This document shows positions 1 to 8,200 of a stretch of DNA of 64,000 nucleotides, piece by piece. The DNA is from Candidatus Atribacteria bacterium UBA6251. Its GTDB lineage: Bacteria; Atribacterota; Phoenicimicrobiia; Phoenicimicrobiales; Phoenicimicrobiaceae. The DNA is taken from positions 63,900 through 127,899 of the forward strand of contig DJVR01000007.1 in NCBI GenBank assembly GCA_002441285.1. Direction: 5' to 3'. The notes below the pieces were generated by a model. It was not told the DNA's origin. It did not search any database and was given only the letters and a program-made list of their open reading frames with translations. Numbering within the stretch: position 1 is the stretch's first letter; the number at the start of each line of letters is the position of its first letter. A program made the position numbers and the translations under genes.

Positions 1-210
1 AGAAAGAATGATTTGATTACTCTGATGGTTACTCATAATATGAAGCAAGCGTTGGAAGTGGGGAATAGAACTATAATGATGGATAGGGGGCAAAATATTT
101 TCGATATCCAGGGAGAGGAAAGAAATAAGATTGATGTAAATTTTCTACTCCAGCAATTTTCTAAATTAAGAAATCAGGAATATATTGAAGATAGATTAGT
201 CCTTGATTAA
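1..210 (+). CDS. ABC transporter ATP-binding protein, C-terminal end only (partial)
   Basis: The frame is open from the first base, so the gene starts outside the window; the last 69 codons remain. The visible part contains the H-loop 'VTHNMKQAL' followed by 'GNRTIMMDRGQ', the usual end of an ABC ATPase. The wording most resembles the ATPase that partners ABC_sub_bind (TrpX-type) importers, where the motif 'THNM..AL..GNR' is typical; that family assignment is from memory and only moderately sure. Walker A, Walker B and the signature motif would lie upstream. The protein would sit on the inner face of the cytoplasmic membrane and drive import. Base 211 onward is non-coding. Confidence 0.8.
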   Translation, partial: RKNDLITLMVTHNMKQALEVGNRTIMMDRGQNIFDIQGEERNKIDVNFLLQQFSKLRNQEYIEDRLVLD

Positions 211-393
211 TTATTGCTTATTAATCACCAGGATTCTAAAAAATAAATTTAAGGATTTAAATTCGGCATTAAAAAATTAGGTAATATAAAGATAGTTTTA
301 CATTAGATCAATTTTTTAGTAGTATAATTATTAAAAATTGTCTTCTCCAAGGATAGGTTTTATAACCAATAATAAAAGTTTTAAAAGAAGAAG

Positions 394-501
394 ATTGAAA
401 AGTTATTATTTTTAAAAAATCGCAACTTTATCCTGATCCTTGTGTTTGTAGTGGGTTTATTCTTTCCCGGTTTTGCGTATTATACCAGGTCCTTGGAGTG
501 A
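394..501 (+). pseudogene. 5' fragment of a membrane protein cut by the IS3-type insertion
   Basis: Reading from about 394, the frame gives 'EKLLFLKNRNFILILVF' then a hydrophobic run ending 'AYYTRSL'. The last two codons and the stop come from the left end of the insertion element at 494. The opening resembles the start of bile acid:sodium symporter family proteins (LKNRNFILIL...), but the piece is only about 35 residues. No normal start codon is visible in frame, so an upstream frameshift is possible. No matching 3' part is found to the right of the element. Low confidence. Confidence 0.35.
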
Positions 502-589
502 ACCCCTGCCACTAGACCCATTTACAGAAAAATAAGACTCGTTGTATAATTAAAATTAGCAAGAAGAAGGAAAAAGGAGTAAAGTGGCA

Positions 590-939
590 ATGGGGATTAA
601 AAGAAAGTAGTATTCCCAAGAACAGAAAGAAGAAATGGTACAAAAGGCCCTAAGTGGTAAAAGTGCCCTGGAATTAGGTAAGGAGTATAACATCTCCCCT
701 GGACTTATCAACCGCTGGAAGAGACAGTACTTAGGGGAGAACTAAAGGGTAATAATGATAACCCAGAAATAAAAAAGTTATAGATCCAAATAGCTAAGCT
801 TGAGCAGATGATCGGTAAGCTGACCAGGGAGAACTATATTTTAAAAAAAGAGAGAGAATACCTACTACAGAGGGAAAAAGAGGATTCCTCCATCATTACC
901 GGTCCTTATTTCAATCGATTAAAGAAGGATGTAGACTAA
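590..939 (+). pseudogene. IS3-family orfA (HTH) transposase remnant
   Basis: An ATG at 590 follows an AAAGGAG-type ribosome site. The translation gives an IS3 OrfA helix-turn-helix region ('YSQEQKEEMVQKALSGKSA', 'YNISPGLINRWKRQYL') and then the leucine-rich coil 'IAKLEQMIGKLTREN'. It carries an in-frame TAG at codon 7, a frameshift near 743 and a further TAG near 780. In the family OrfA binds the terminal repeats and joins OrfB by a -1 frameshift; this copy cannot do so. Confidence 0.8.
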
Positions 940-948
940 TGGCTATAA

Positions 949-1644
949 AAAGATCTACCTTTAAAAAGAGAGAAGATAAGGATAAATCATAAGCGGGTGC
1001 TTCGGATGATGCGAGAGATGGGTATCCAGGGTAGAATAAAACGCAGATATATCTCTACTACCCCTAGCCAACACAATAATAGAATATATCCCAACTTGCT
1101 TAAAGATAGAGTGGTAACCGGGATCAATCAAGTCTGGTGTGCCGATATCACCTATATCCGCATACTTAATGGTTTTGTCTACCTGGCCGTCCTCATCGAT
1201 GTCTATTCCCGAAAGATAGTAGGTTATGCTTCAGGTAAAACCCTATCTCCTAAACTTACGATTACTGCCTTAAAGATGGCTATCGCTACCAGAAATACTA
1301 ACAATCTGATTCATCATTCTGATCAGGGTATCCCGTATAGCTGTAAAGATTACCTAAAAATATTAAAGGATAATGGTATCAGGATAAGGATGTCCGGAAA
1401 AGGCAATCCTTACGATAATGCCTTTATCGAATCATTCATTAAAACCTTGAAACAGGAGGAGGTGTATCTATGGCAGGACAAAACCTTTGCTGAGGTTATA
1501 GCAAGGATTCCCTATTTTATCGAAGACGTGTATAAGAAGAGGTTGCATTCCTCTTTAGGCTATCGGCCTCCAGAGGAATACAAGAGGTTATTGGCAGAAA
1601 ATGCCTCTCAGGAATGCATTATGGCTAAGACCATAAGTGTCTAG
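949..1644 (+). pseudogene. IS3-family orfB (DDE transposase), N-terminally truncated
   Basis: The integrase core is intact: 'WCADITYI' (first Asp), 'HHSDQG' (second Asp) and 'DNAFIESF' (Glu) are in order, followed by the typical end 'LHSSLGYRPPEEY'. The N-terminal HTH_21 region is reduced: the frame begins just before 'KIRINHKRVLRMM', preceded by a stop, so the usual 50-60 residues linking OrfA to this point are missing. The longest start-to-stop frame begins at GTG 997. It could make a catalytic fragment but not a normal OrfAB. The stop TAG lies inside the right terminal repeat, as is common in this family. Confidence 0.8.
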
Positions 1645-1686
1645 TCTGAGGGGTTCAGTCCACAATTAGAAAGGAGATTCTTTAGC

Positions 1687-1982
1687 GTAACAAAAAGGGC
1701 AATCATAGCTGCTCTTGAAGATGCTTATAACTGGTATAAAAATCTATTAATTTTGATGTAGTAATTACCGATATAGAGAGGCCCGAAGTAAATGGAATAG
1801 AAGTTCTTAAGTTTATTAAAAAGAATAAGCCAAAAACGAAAGTAATTATGATGAGCACATACGCTGATCAGAAAGTTATTAACGAGGCAATGAAATTAGG
1901 GGCAGATGAATATATAGAGAAGTCTTGTTTTTTGAGAGAAATTACCGGGATATTAAATAAAATTGTCTGGAAGGGAATGTAA
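1687..1982 (+). pseudogene. Response-regulator receiver domain fragment
   Basis: The second half reads cleanly as a REC domain: 'FDVVITDIERPEVNGIEVL' contains the phospho-acceptor Asp, then 'KVIMMSTYADQ' and 'GADEYIEKS' with the conserved Lys. The first part, 'VTKRAIIAALEDAYNW', is a different frame of the same domain, so a deletion or frameshift lies near 1740. The N-terminal acidic pair is missing and no output domain follows. It lies directly to the right of the insertion element, which probably removed the start. Confidence 0.7.
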
Positions 1983-2058
1983 AACTCCGCACACAATTAG
2001 AATTAGGAGGTGGTTTTTAAAGAAGAAAATATTATTTTTGCAAATGATATGAGTGTAA

Positions 2059-2108
2059 GGACACGATGCCTGCCTGTGCGTTTCCGCCCGCAGACAGGCA
2101 TCGGGTCC
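2059..2108. repeat. GC-rich imperfect palindrome (REP-like hairpin)
   Basis: The left arm GGACaCGATGCCTGcCTGtG pairs with the right arm, whose reverse complement reads GGACcCGATGCCTGtCTG, around a loop rich in T and C. The element is about 60% GC inside roughly 30% GC DNA. It ends 18 bases before the ribosome site of the lipoprotein gene, so transcripts reading through would carry a very stable hairpin. It resembles dispersed REP-like units rather than a terminator, as no T-tract follows. Confidence 0.6.
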
Positions 2109-2142
2109 ACAGATGTCAAATAATTAAAAGGAGTTGATAAAA

Positions 2143-3498
2143 TTGAAACTACATATTAAAAATGTATTACCCATTATAGTAACTTTATTACTATTGTTCT
2201 TACTAACTGGTTGTCTGTCGGTAAAGACCTATACCGTAACCTTTGATTCCCAAGGTGGCAGTGCGGTAGATTCACAAACTGTGAACTACGGCGGGCTGGT
2301 AACCGAACCAACAGATCCCACGAAGGAAGGCTCCACCTTTGGCGGTTGGTATAAAGAACCAGAATGTACAAATGCCTGGGACTTTACCACTGATACGGTG
2401 ATATCCGATGTGACCCTCTTTGCCAAATGGATGAATACGGTTACCGATATAATCACTTACAAGTTTGAGGCAGACAAAAATGGCGCTCTATCTTCTGATG
2501 TCATCGGTATTGTTGAATCCGGTGACCATACTGTGGCCTTAACCGTTCCTTACGGGACTAATGTCGACGGACTTGTTGCCACCTTTACCTTATCAGATGG
2601 TGCTTCAGCTAAAGTAGGAACCACCGACCAGGTAAGTGGCACAACTGCCAATAACTTTAGCAGTGCGGTGACCTATATCATAACTGCCCAGGATACGGAA
2701 ACCACCCAGAACTGGACGGTGACCGTAACAGTAGCAGCAGCAGCAACATACACGGTGACCTATAATGGCAATGGAAACACGGGTGGAAGTGTCCCGACTG
2801 ATGGAGGCAACTACGAAGAGGGAGCAACGGTGACGGTACTTGCAAACACGGGTAGTCTGACCAGAATTAATGACGGGGGGACTTCATATCGCTTTACCGG
2901 CTGGAATACCCAAGCCGATGGCAATGGTACCGCTCAAGCGGTAGGCTCTACCTTTATTATGGGTGCAGATAATGTGACGCTCTATGCCCAGTGGACACCT
3001 TATGCTCTTCGTGATACTGGTCCTGCTGGCGGTCTGATCTTCTATGACAAAGGTAGTTACTCTGATGGTTGGCGATATCTGGAAGCCGCTCCCAATGATC
3101 AGTCTACATCTCAAGCATGGAGTAATATAACTAACGTTGCAGTAGGAGGAACTTATGCGGATATAGGAACAGGTCAGGCAAATACTAATGCAATAATAGG
3201 ACAATCAGGACATATAGAAAGTGCAGCGCAGTTATGCGATGACCTGACAGTAGGCGACTATAGTGACTGGTTCTTGCCCTCGAGAGATGAATTGAATCTG
3301 ATATATCAAAACCTGAAATTCGCTGCTGGAGTCGGTGGTTTTGCTGATGACTACTATTGGAGTTCGTCTGAGAACAATGCTAACAACGCATGGAACCAGA
3401 ATTTCAACAATGGCAACCAGAACAACAACAATAAGAACAACAACAAACGGGTTCGGGCTGTTCGGGGTTTTAAACAAGCCTGTATTTTGCCCGGATAA
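2143..3498 (+). CDS. Lipoprotein with InlB-type repeats and a DUF1566-like C-terminal domain; probable DGR target protein
   Basis: The TTG at 2143 is preferred over the TTG at 2134 because GGAG at 2130-2133 is then 9 bases away. A signal peptide ends in the lipobox LTGC, so the protein should be lipidated and exposed. Order: an InlB/Flg_new repeat (about residues 30-97, ending 'VTLFAKW'), a beta-rich DUF5018-like segment, a second InlB-type repeat ending 'VTLYAQW', then a DUF1566-like C-type-lectin-fold domain ('GPAGGLIFYDKG', 'SDWFLPSRDEL', 'YYWSSSE'). The last 35 residues are extraordinary: 16 of 26 consecutive positions are Asn, followed by 'KRVRAVRGF'. That is the composition of a DGR template, not a diversified variable region. 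The final KQACILPG reads into what is normally the spacer before the reverse transcriptase. Likely role: a surface ligand-binding protein. Confidence 0.8.
   Translation: MKLHIKNVLPIIVTLLLLFLLTGCLSVKTYTVTFDSQGGSAVDSQTVNYGGLVTEPTDPTKEGSTFGGWYKEPECTNAWDFTTDTVISDVTLFAKWMNTVTDIITYKFEADKNGALSSDVIGIVESGDHTVALTVPYGTNVDGLVATFTLSDGASAKVGTTDQVSGTTANNFSSAVTYIITAQDTETTQNWTVTVTVAAAATYTVTYNGNGNTGGSVPTDGGNYEEGATVTVLANTGSLTRINDGGTSYRFTGWNTQADGNGTAQAVGSTFIMGADNVTLYAQWTPYALRDTGPAGGLIFYDKGSYSDGWRYLEAAPNDQSTSQAWSNITNVAVGGTYADIGTGQANTNAIIGQSGHIESAAQLCDDLTVGDYSDWFLPSRDELNLIYQNLKFAAGVGGFADDYYWSSSENNANNAWNQNFNNGNQNNNNKNNNKRVRAVRGFKQACILPG
3350..3472 (+). repeat. DGR template-like / variable region at the end of the lipoprotein gene
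   Basis: This stretch is dominated by AAC and AAT codons (for example CAGAACAACAACAATAAGAA) and ends with GGGTTCGGGCTGTTCGGGG. DGR template repeats carry AAC codons because adenines are the positions mutated during copying, and they end in a GC-rich segment marking initiation of mutagenic homology. Only one copy is present in the window, it lies inside the coding frame, and the reverse transcriptase starts 52 bases later. The simplest reading is a deletion by recombination between variable region and template, leaving the template fused to the target gene. Confidence 0.65.
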
Positions 3499-3523
3499 AT
3501 TATTATTCGGACAAGGTGTTTTT

Positions 3524-4255
3524 ATGCAGTTAGAACTTTTCCCGTTTTTTAATAAAACTGAATGTTCAATTACTCTTTATGAACTGTTTGAAGCTTATTT
3601 TAATTGTCGAAGTAATAAGCGCAGAACTAATAATGCTTTCGCCTTTGAAGTTGATTATGAAAATAATCTTATTAAATTATATAAAGAGATAAACTCAGGT
3701 TTATATAATCCTGGTAAATCTATTGCTTTTATAGTAATTAAACCGGTCAAAAGAGAAATATTTGCAGCCAATTTCCGCGACCGCATAGTTCATCATCTGA
3801 TTATAAACAAGCTCAATCCGTTATTTGAAAAAGAGTTTATTCACGACAGTTTCGCCTGCAGGGTCGGCAAAGGTACTCATTATGGAATCAGGAGAATTGA
3901 CCATTTTATTCGTACCTGCTCACAAAATTATACAGAGGTTTATTATTCGAAAAACTCAACAAATTCATTATAGAAAAATATTATAAACCGGATCAACTCT
4001 TGATAATTGATTTATGCCGTAAAGTTATCTATCATGATCCTGTAAATCATTGTATTATAAAAGGGAACAAATCAGATTGGGATAATCTTCCCCGCGACAA
4101 AAGTCTTTTTTATACACCGGATAATTGCGGACTCCCGATAGGTAATCTTACCAGTCAGGTATTTGCTAATTTTTATATGAATTCATTTGATCACTTTATC
4201 AAGCATAATTTGAAAATAAGATACTATGGCAGGTATGTTGATGACTGTGTTATAG
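3524..4255 (+). pseudogene. DGR-type reverse transcriptase, broken
   Basis: The start is ATG 3524 (MQLELFPFFNKTE). The N-terminal part is typical of DGR/retron-like RTs: 'NNAFAFEVDYENNLIKLY', 'VKREIFAANFRDRIVHHLI' and 'DSFACRVGKGTHYGIRRID'. At about 3935-3943 the reading frame changes from 'CSQNYTE' to 'LFEKLNKFIIEKYY'. The segment that should hold motif A (the first catalytic Asp, usually 'LDIKGFF' or similar) is missing. Beyond the break are 'GLPIGNLTSQVFANFYM' and motif C 'YYGRYVDDCVI'. The similarity then stops at about 4255, well short of a normal RT end. With motif A gone and the thumb region lost, the enzyme cannot be active. Confidence 0.85.
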
Positions 4256-4259
4256 GAAA

Positions 4260-4280
4260 CACAGGGGACGGTTCTCTGTG
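4260..4280. repeat. Imperfect palindrome at the RT breakpoint
   Basis: The 21-base sequence starts CACAGGGGA and ends TCTCTGTG, so its arms pair with one mismatch. It sits exactly where similarity to the reverse transcriptase ends. GGGGACGGTTCTCTGTG-like words occur as dispersed palindromes near REP-associated (IS200-like) transposases in other bacteria; that link is from memory. Bases 4281-4486 hold no recognisable gene; the reading 'GGRAGALREAEKRKDKSRKG' is basic and unassigned. Confidence 0.45.
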
Positions 4281-4486
4281 CGATCCTAATAGGAGGAAGA
4301 GCAGGTGCACTCAGAGAAGCAGAAAAGCGTAAAGATAAATCACGAAAGGGGTAAGGAAAGCTTTAGAAAGCTAGGAACTCTTTTACTATATCATGGTTAT
4401 TTGGCATAAAAAAACAGGGCAAAGCATAAAATCTAAGGTAGAAGAGAAAATTGTATTTATTGAAAAAGAGAAAGGTTTTTATAATT

Positions 4487-4981
4487 ATGTTTAGAGAAAT
4501 GCGCAGAAAAAAACAGGAATTATCTTTTGAAGATAGTATTATTATACTAAAGGAGGCTACTTCAGGTGTTCTGGCTGTTTTAGGGGATGATAATTATCCT
4601 TATGCAGTACCACTCAGTTTTGTATATGATAATGGTAAAATTTATTTTCATTGTGCCCGGGAGGGACATAAACTGGATGCAATTTTACGAAATAATAAGG
4701 TAACTTTTTGTATAATTGCACAAGACCAGGTTATACCAGAAAAATATACTACCTACTTTAGAAGTGTAATTTTATTTGGAAAAGCCCGGATATTAGATAA
4801 TCCGAAAGAAAAAAGAGATGCCCTGGAAAAATTAGCAAAAAAATATTCATCAGATAAGATGAAAAAAATAAAAGAAGAAATAGAAAAACAATTTGAGAGG
4901 GTATATATGGTTGAAATTAATATTGAACATATCACTGGTAAGGAGGCAATCGAACTGGTAAGAGATAAAGAAGAATATTAG
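4487..4981 (+). CDS. Pyridoxamine 5'-phosphate oxidase family (NimA-like) flavin-binding protein
   Basis: I chose ATG 4487 ('MFREMRRKKQELSFED') because this is the normal start of the family and an AGAAAGG site lies about 11 bases upstream; the frame is open to 4451. The 164-residue product has the split-barrel FMN-binding fold: 'GVLAVLGDDNYPYAVPLSF', 'IYFHCAREGHKLDAI' and 'VTFCIIAQ', followed by 'YRSVILFGKARIL'-type strands. Relatives bind FMN, and some reduce 5-nitroimidazoles; the real substrate is usually unknown. It is a single gene after the decayed DGR and before a long A/T-rich leader, apparently monocistronic. Confidence 0.85.
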   Translation: MFREMRRKKQELSFEDSIIILKEATSGVLAVLGDDNYPYAVPLSFVYDNGKIYFHCAREGHKLDAILRNNKVTFCIIAQDQVIPEKYTTYFRSVILFGKARILDNPKEKRDALEKLAKKYSSDKMKKIKEEIEKQFERVYMVEINIEHITGKEAIELVRDKEEY

Positions 4982-5101
4982 ATCTAAAGATGAGCTAACT
5001 AAAAGTAAAAATTTTAAGGTTAGTTAAAAATAATAAAAAAAATATGCGAAAAAGCTAAATGTTTATGCGCTTAACCCTCCTTTTAAGAAGAAACAAGTCT
5101 A

Positions 5102-5110
5102 TGTTATAAT
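5102..5110 (+). promoter_or_regulatory. Extended -10 promoter for tamB
   Basis: TGTTATAAT matches the TGnTATAAT extended -10 exactly. A -35 is weak, as expected with an extended -10. It lies about 120 bases upstream of the tamB start. The same nonamer precedes cysK and pyk, and a close variant precedes tRNA-Ser(GCT). Confidence 0.5.
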
Positions 5111-5228
5111 ACTAAATAATACTCTAAGTCTATAAACTAATTAATCACAAATCTAAATCCATTTTTTATTAATCTAAACACATTTCCGATAAATTTTGTT
5201 TGATGATAAATTTGAAAAGGGAGAACAG

Positions 5229-8200
5229 ATGATTAGTTCCCAATTTAATAAAAGATATATTTATTGGTTGGGTGTACCAATTTTCACTATAATAGTGATA
5301 GTAGGGGCACTTTATATTTATATTAATAGCGCATATTTTCGGGAAAATATAAAATCAGTACTCCTTTCTCAACTGGAGAATAGTCTAGGTTTAAAAGTAG
5401 AAATTGGTAATATTGAGTCAATTTCCTTACAATCTTTACAATTAAGCGATATGACTATTTTTGAACATAGCCTTACTAAAAAGGATATTCTATTTCAGGC
5501 AGAAAAGATAGAAGCAAGATTTAACTTATTTTTTTCTCTTCTGCATTGGAAGGATTGGCAACTGAATATTTATGAAATTACTTTTTCTCGAGCTTCTCTA
5601 GAGATAAGCAGAGAAAGAAATGGAGAGTTCGACCTATTAAATAAGTTAGACTTAAAAATCGGAGAGAAACAGCGGAAGTTTTTTATTGAACGGATCAATT
5701 TTAAGGATAGTATGCTGACTTTTCACGATAAATCGGTATATTCTGATCATCAAGATGCACTGACTACCCAAGTAAATGAAATCCAGGGATATTTAGATTT
5801 ATCTCAATTATCGGAAATTAATTTTAATTTTCAAGGTAGGCAAGAAAAAGATAATGCTATTTTGGGCTTGCTGGGGAAAGTTTTTACAAATGAATTGGCA
5901 TATTCCTTATCTTTACATTTAGAAAATGCTAATATTTTACATTTTCAATCTTACTTTGAATTCCTTAAGCAATTAAATATTACTCAAGGTAGATTTGATC
6001 TTAATCTCTATCTAAAGTCTCTACCAGAAGAAGGACTATCCGGAATTTTCTGGCAGGGAGAAACTACCCTTCATCATATTTCTGCTCAACCAGAAATCTT
6101 AGAAGGAATTAATTTAGAGGATATTAATGGTTCCATTCAATTTGCCAAACCGGAAATAAAAATTTCTCAATTGAAGGGATTTTATCAAGATAGTTCTGTT
6201 TCTCTGCAAGGAGTTTTTACTATTGAACCAGAACCTTATTTTGATCTTAATCTAACTGCTGAAAAACTGGATATCTCCAGAGCAATAAAGAGTATATCTG
6301 TCCCTGTTGCTTATAATAGCGCTCTTCCCCTACAAGGAAGAGTTAGTTTAAGTGGAAATATAAAAGGAAAAATAGATGATTTTCAGGTAGAAGCAAAATT
6401 TTCTTCTCCAGAAATTAAGTTAGAAGGTATAGCTTTTCAAAATATAGATTGTTCTATTTTACTTGATGGTAATACTCTACTTATTAATACCTTTAGTCTG
6501 CAAGAGGCAGAAGGTGCTCTAAACATAAAAGGGAAGATTGATTGGTCAGAAGATATTCCTTTTTATCAGTTTTATATAGATACTAAACACCTATCTTTAC
6601 AGCACCCCTTATTTAATTATTTTTCACTTCCAAAAGATATTTCTGGAAATGTAGCTGGCCAATTTAAGGTAGAGAGTGATAGACAGAACAGTTCTGTTGT
6701 AAGGGTGGAAGGTCAATTTATGACTGCAGACCTAAAAATAAAAGAAATTATTTTTCACGATTTATTACAGGGTAAAATTGATTCGGTAATATATTTATCT
6801 GACCATGATATTAATATAATCTTTAGCGAATTTGACTACCAGAAAGCTCATACTTCTTTAAAGGGTAAGATAAATTATTCTGATCTAATAAATTTTGATT
6901 TACAATTTGAGGGTAGAGCGCCAGAAATAAAGGAAGTGCTTTCTTCTACTTCTTTAAATATCATAGCAATACCTGAGGGCGAGGTAGAAATAAAAGGATT
7001 ATTAGCTGGTAATTTAAAAAATCCTGAAATCTCTGCGGAATTTAGCTTAAAAAAATTTATTCTGCAGGATTATTTAGTAGATGAAATAAAAGGAAAGCTA
7101 ACTTTTCATCAAAACATCATTTATCTTAAAGATTGTTGGTTAAAAAATCGAGAAATTTGTTTAAACGGAAAAGGAGATATTACTTTGTCAGAATCAGGTT
7201 CGCCTAAAATTGATTTATTTTATCAATATGACTCTGTTGACCTTACTTGGGCGGCTAAGAATTTAAAGATTCCTTATCCCTTATCCGGACAGCTATCTGG
7301 GAGCGGAAATTTACAAGGTATGTGGCCAGAATTGACTTTAAAAGGGAATATACAATTAGAACAGATCGTTTACAATAATTACCCATTAGGTAAAGGTCAG
7401 CTTGTCTTTAGTCTTAATCCCCGACAAATTGAAATGAACAATACTACTGATAACCTGAATGGTAATCGGTTAGGAATGGCTAATTGGGCAGGTAGTCATT
7501 CTTATTCACTTAACCTGGAGAAATTTATTTTAAATAATGAGGTTTTAAATTTATCTGTTTTCGGAGAAATTGATTGGGGAGGAGATTATCAATTTTCCGG
7601 GGAAATAAATTTTTCTCATCAAAACCTTCCGGAGATGGTGGAATATTTTTATCCTTGTGATAATGAGAAAAATAATTTAAAGATATTTTTACCTTCAAAA
7701 ATCATTGGAAAAGCCAATTTAGAAGGTGACCGATTGGAACAAAAGCTAACCCTATCTACCCTATTTACCCTTCCCCAACAAGAAGCAGAGCTTCCTACTA
7801 AACTGGAATCAACTATTAGAAGAGATAGCCAAGGTTTTACCATTTCAGATTTACATCTTGTTCAGCCAGGGGGAGAATTTGATTTAGAGGGGAACATTAG
7901 CCCGGATCAAAAGTTAGACCTTAACTTTAAGGCCGAAGAATTAGATCTAAATAAATTATTGAGCCTTACGCAGATCGAGGAAATGATTAAAGGTGTAATG
8001 AATATCCAGGGTTCTTGTAAGGGTACCATTAGCCAACCAGAAATTTCTATTATTACCCAGATTAGAGAGGGCTATTTCCGTGAACTTCAATTTGAAAATT
8101 TACAAAGTAATCTTTATTGGGATAGCCAAAGTAATATTATAGAAGTAAGGGATTTAATCGTTGACTCAAAACAGGGTTATAGCCTTCGGGCAAGAGGGAA

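Larger units (their letters stand above)
494..1662 (+). mobile_element. Degenerate IS3-family insertion sequence
   Basis: The ends are imperfect terminal inverted repeats. The left end (494-518) reads TGGAGTGAACCCCT...ACTAGAC; the reverse complement of the right end (1638-1662) reads TGGACTGAACCCCT...ACTAGAC. About 20 of 25 positions match. Inside are an orfA remnant and an orfB with a DDE integrase core, the IS3 layout. Both frames are damaged, so the element cannot move by itself. No clear target duplication is seen. Its GC content is visibly above that of the flanks, consistent with acquisition. Confidence 0.85.

Noticed and set aside
2884..3477. Two minus-strand frames opposite the lipoprotein gene
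   Set aside because: They are antisense shadows of the InlB-type and DUF1566-like parts; the plus strand has a lipobox and known domains.
3335..3523. A longer start for the reverse transcriptase through the Asn-rich region
   Set aside because: The upstream part is the template-like DNA read in another frame (Thr-rich); the family start MQLELFPFF is at 3524.
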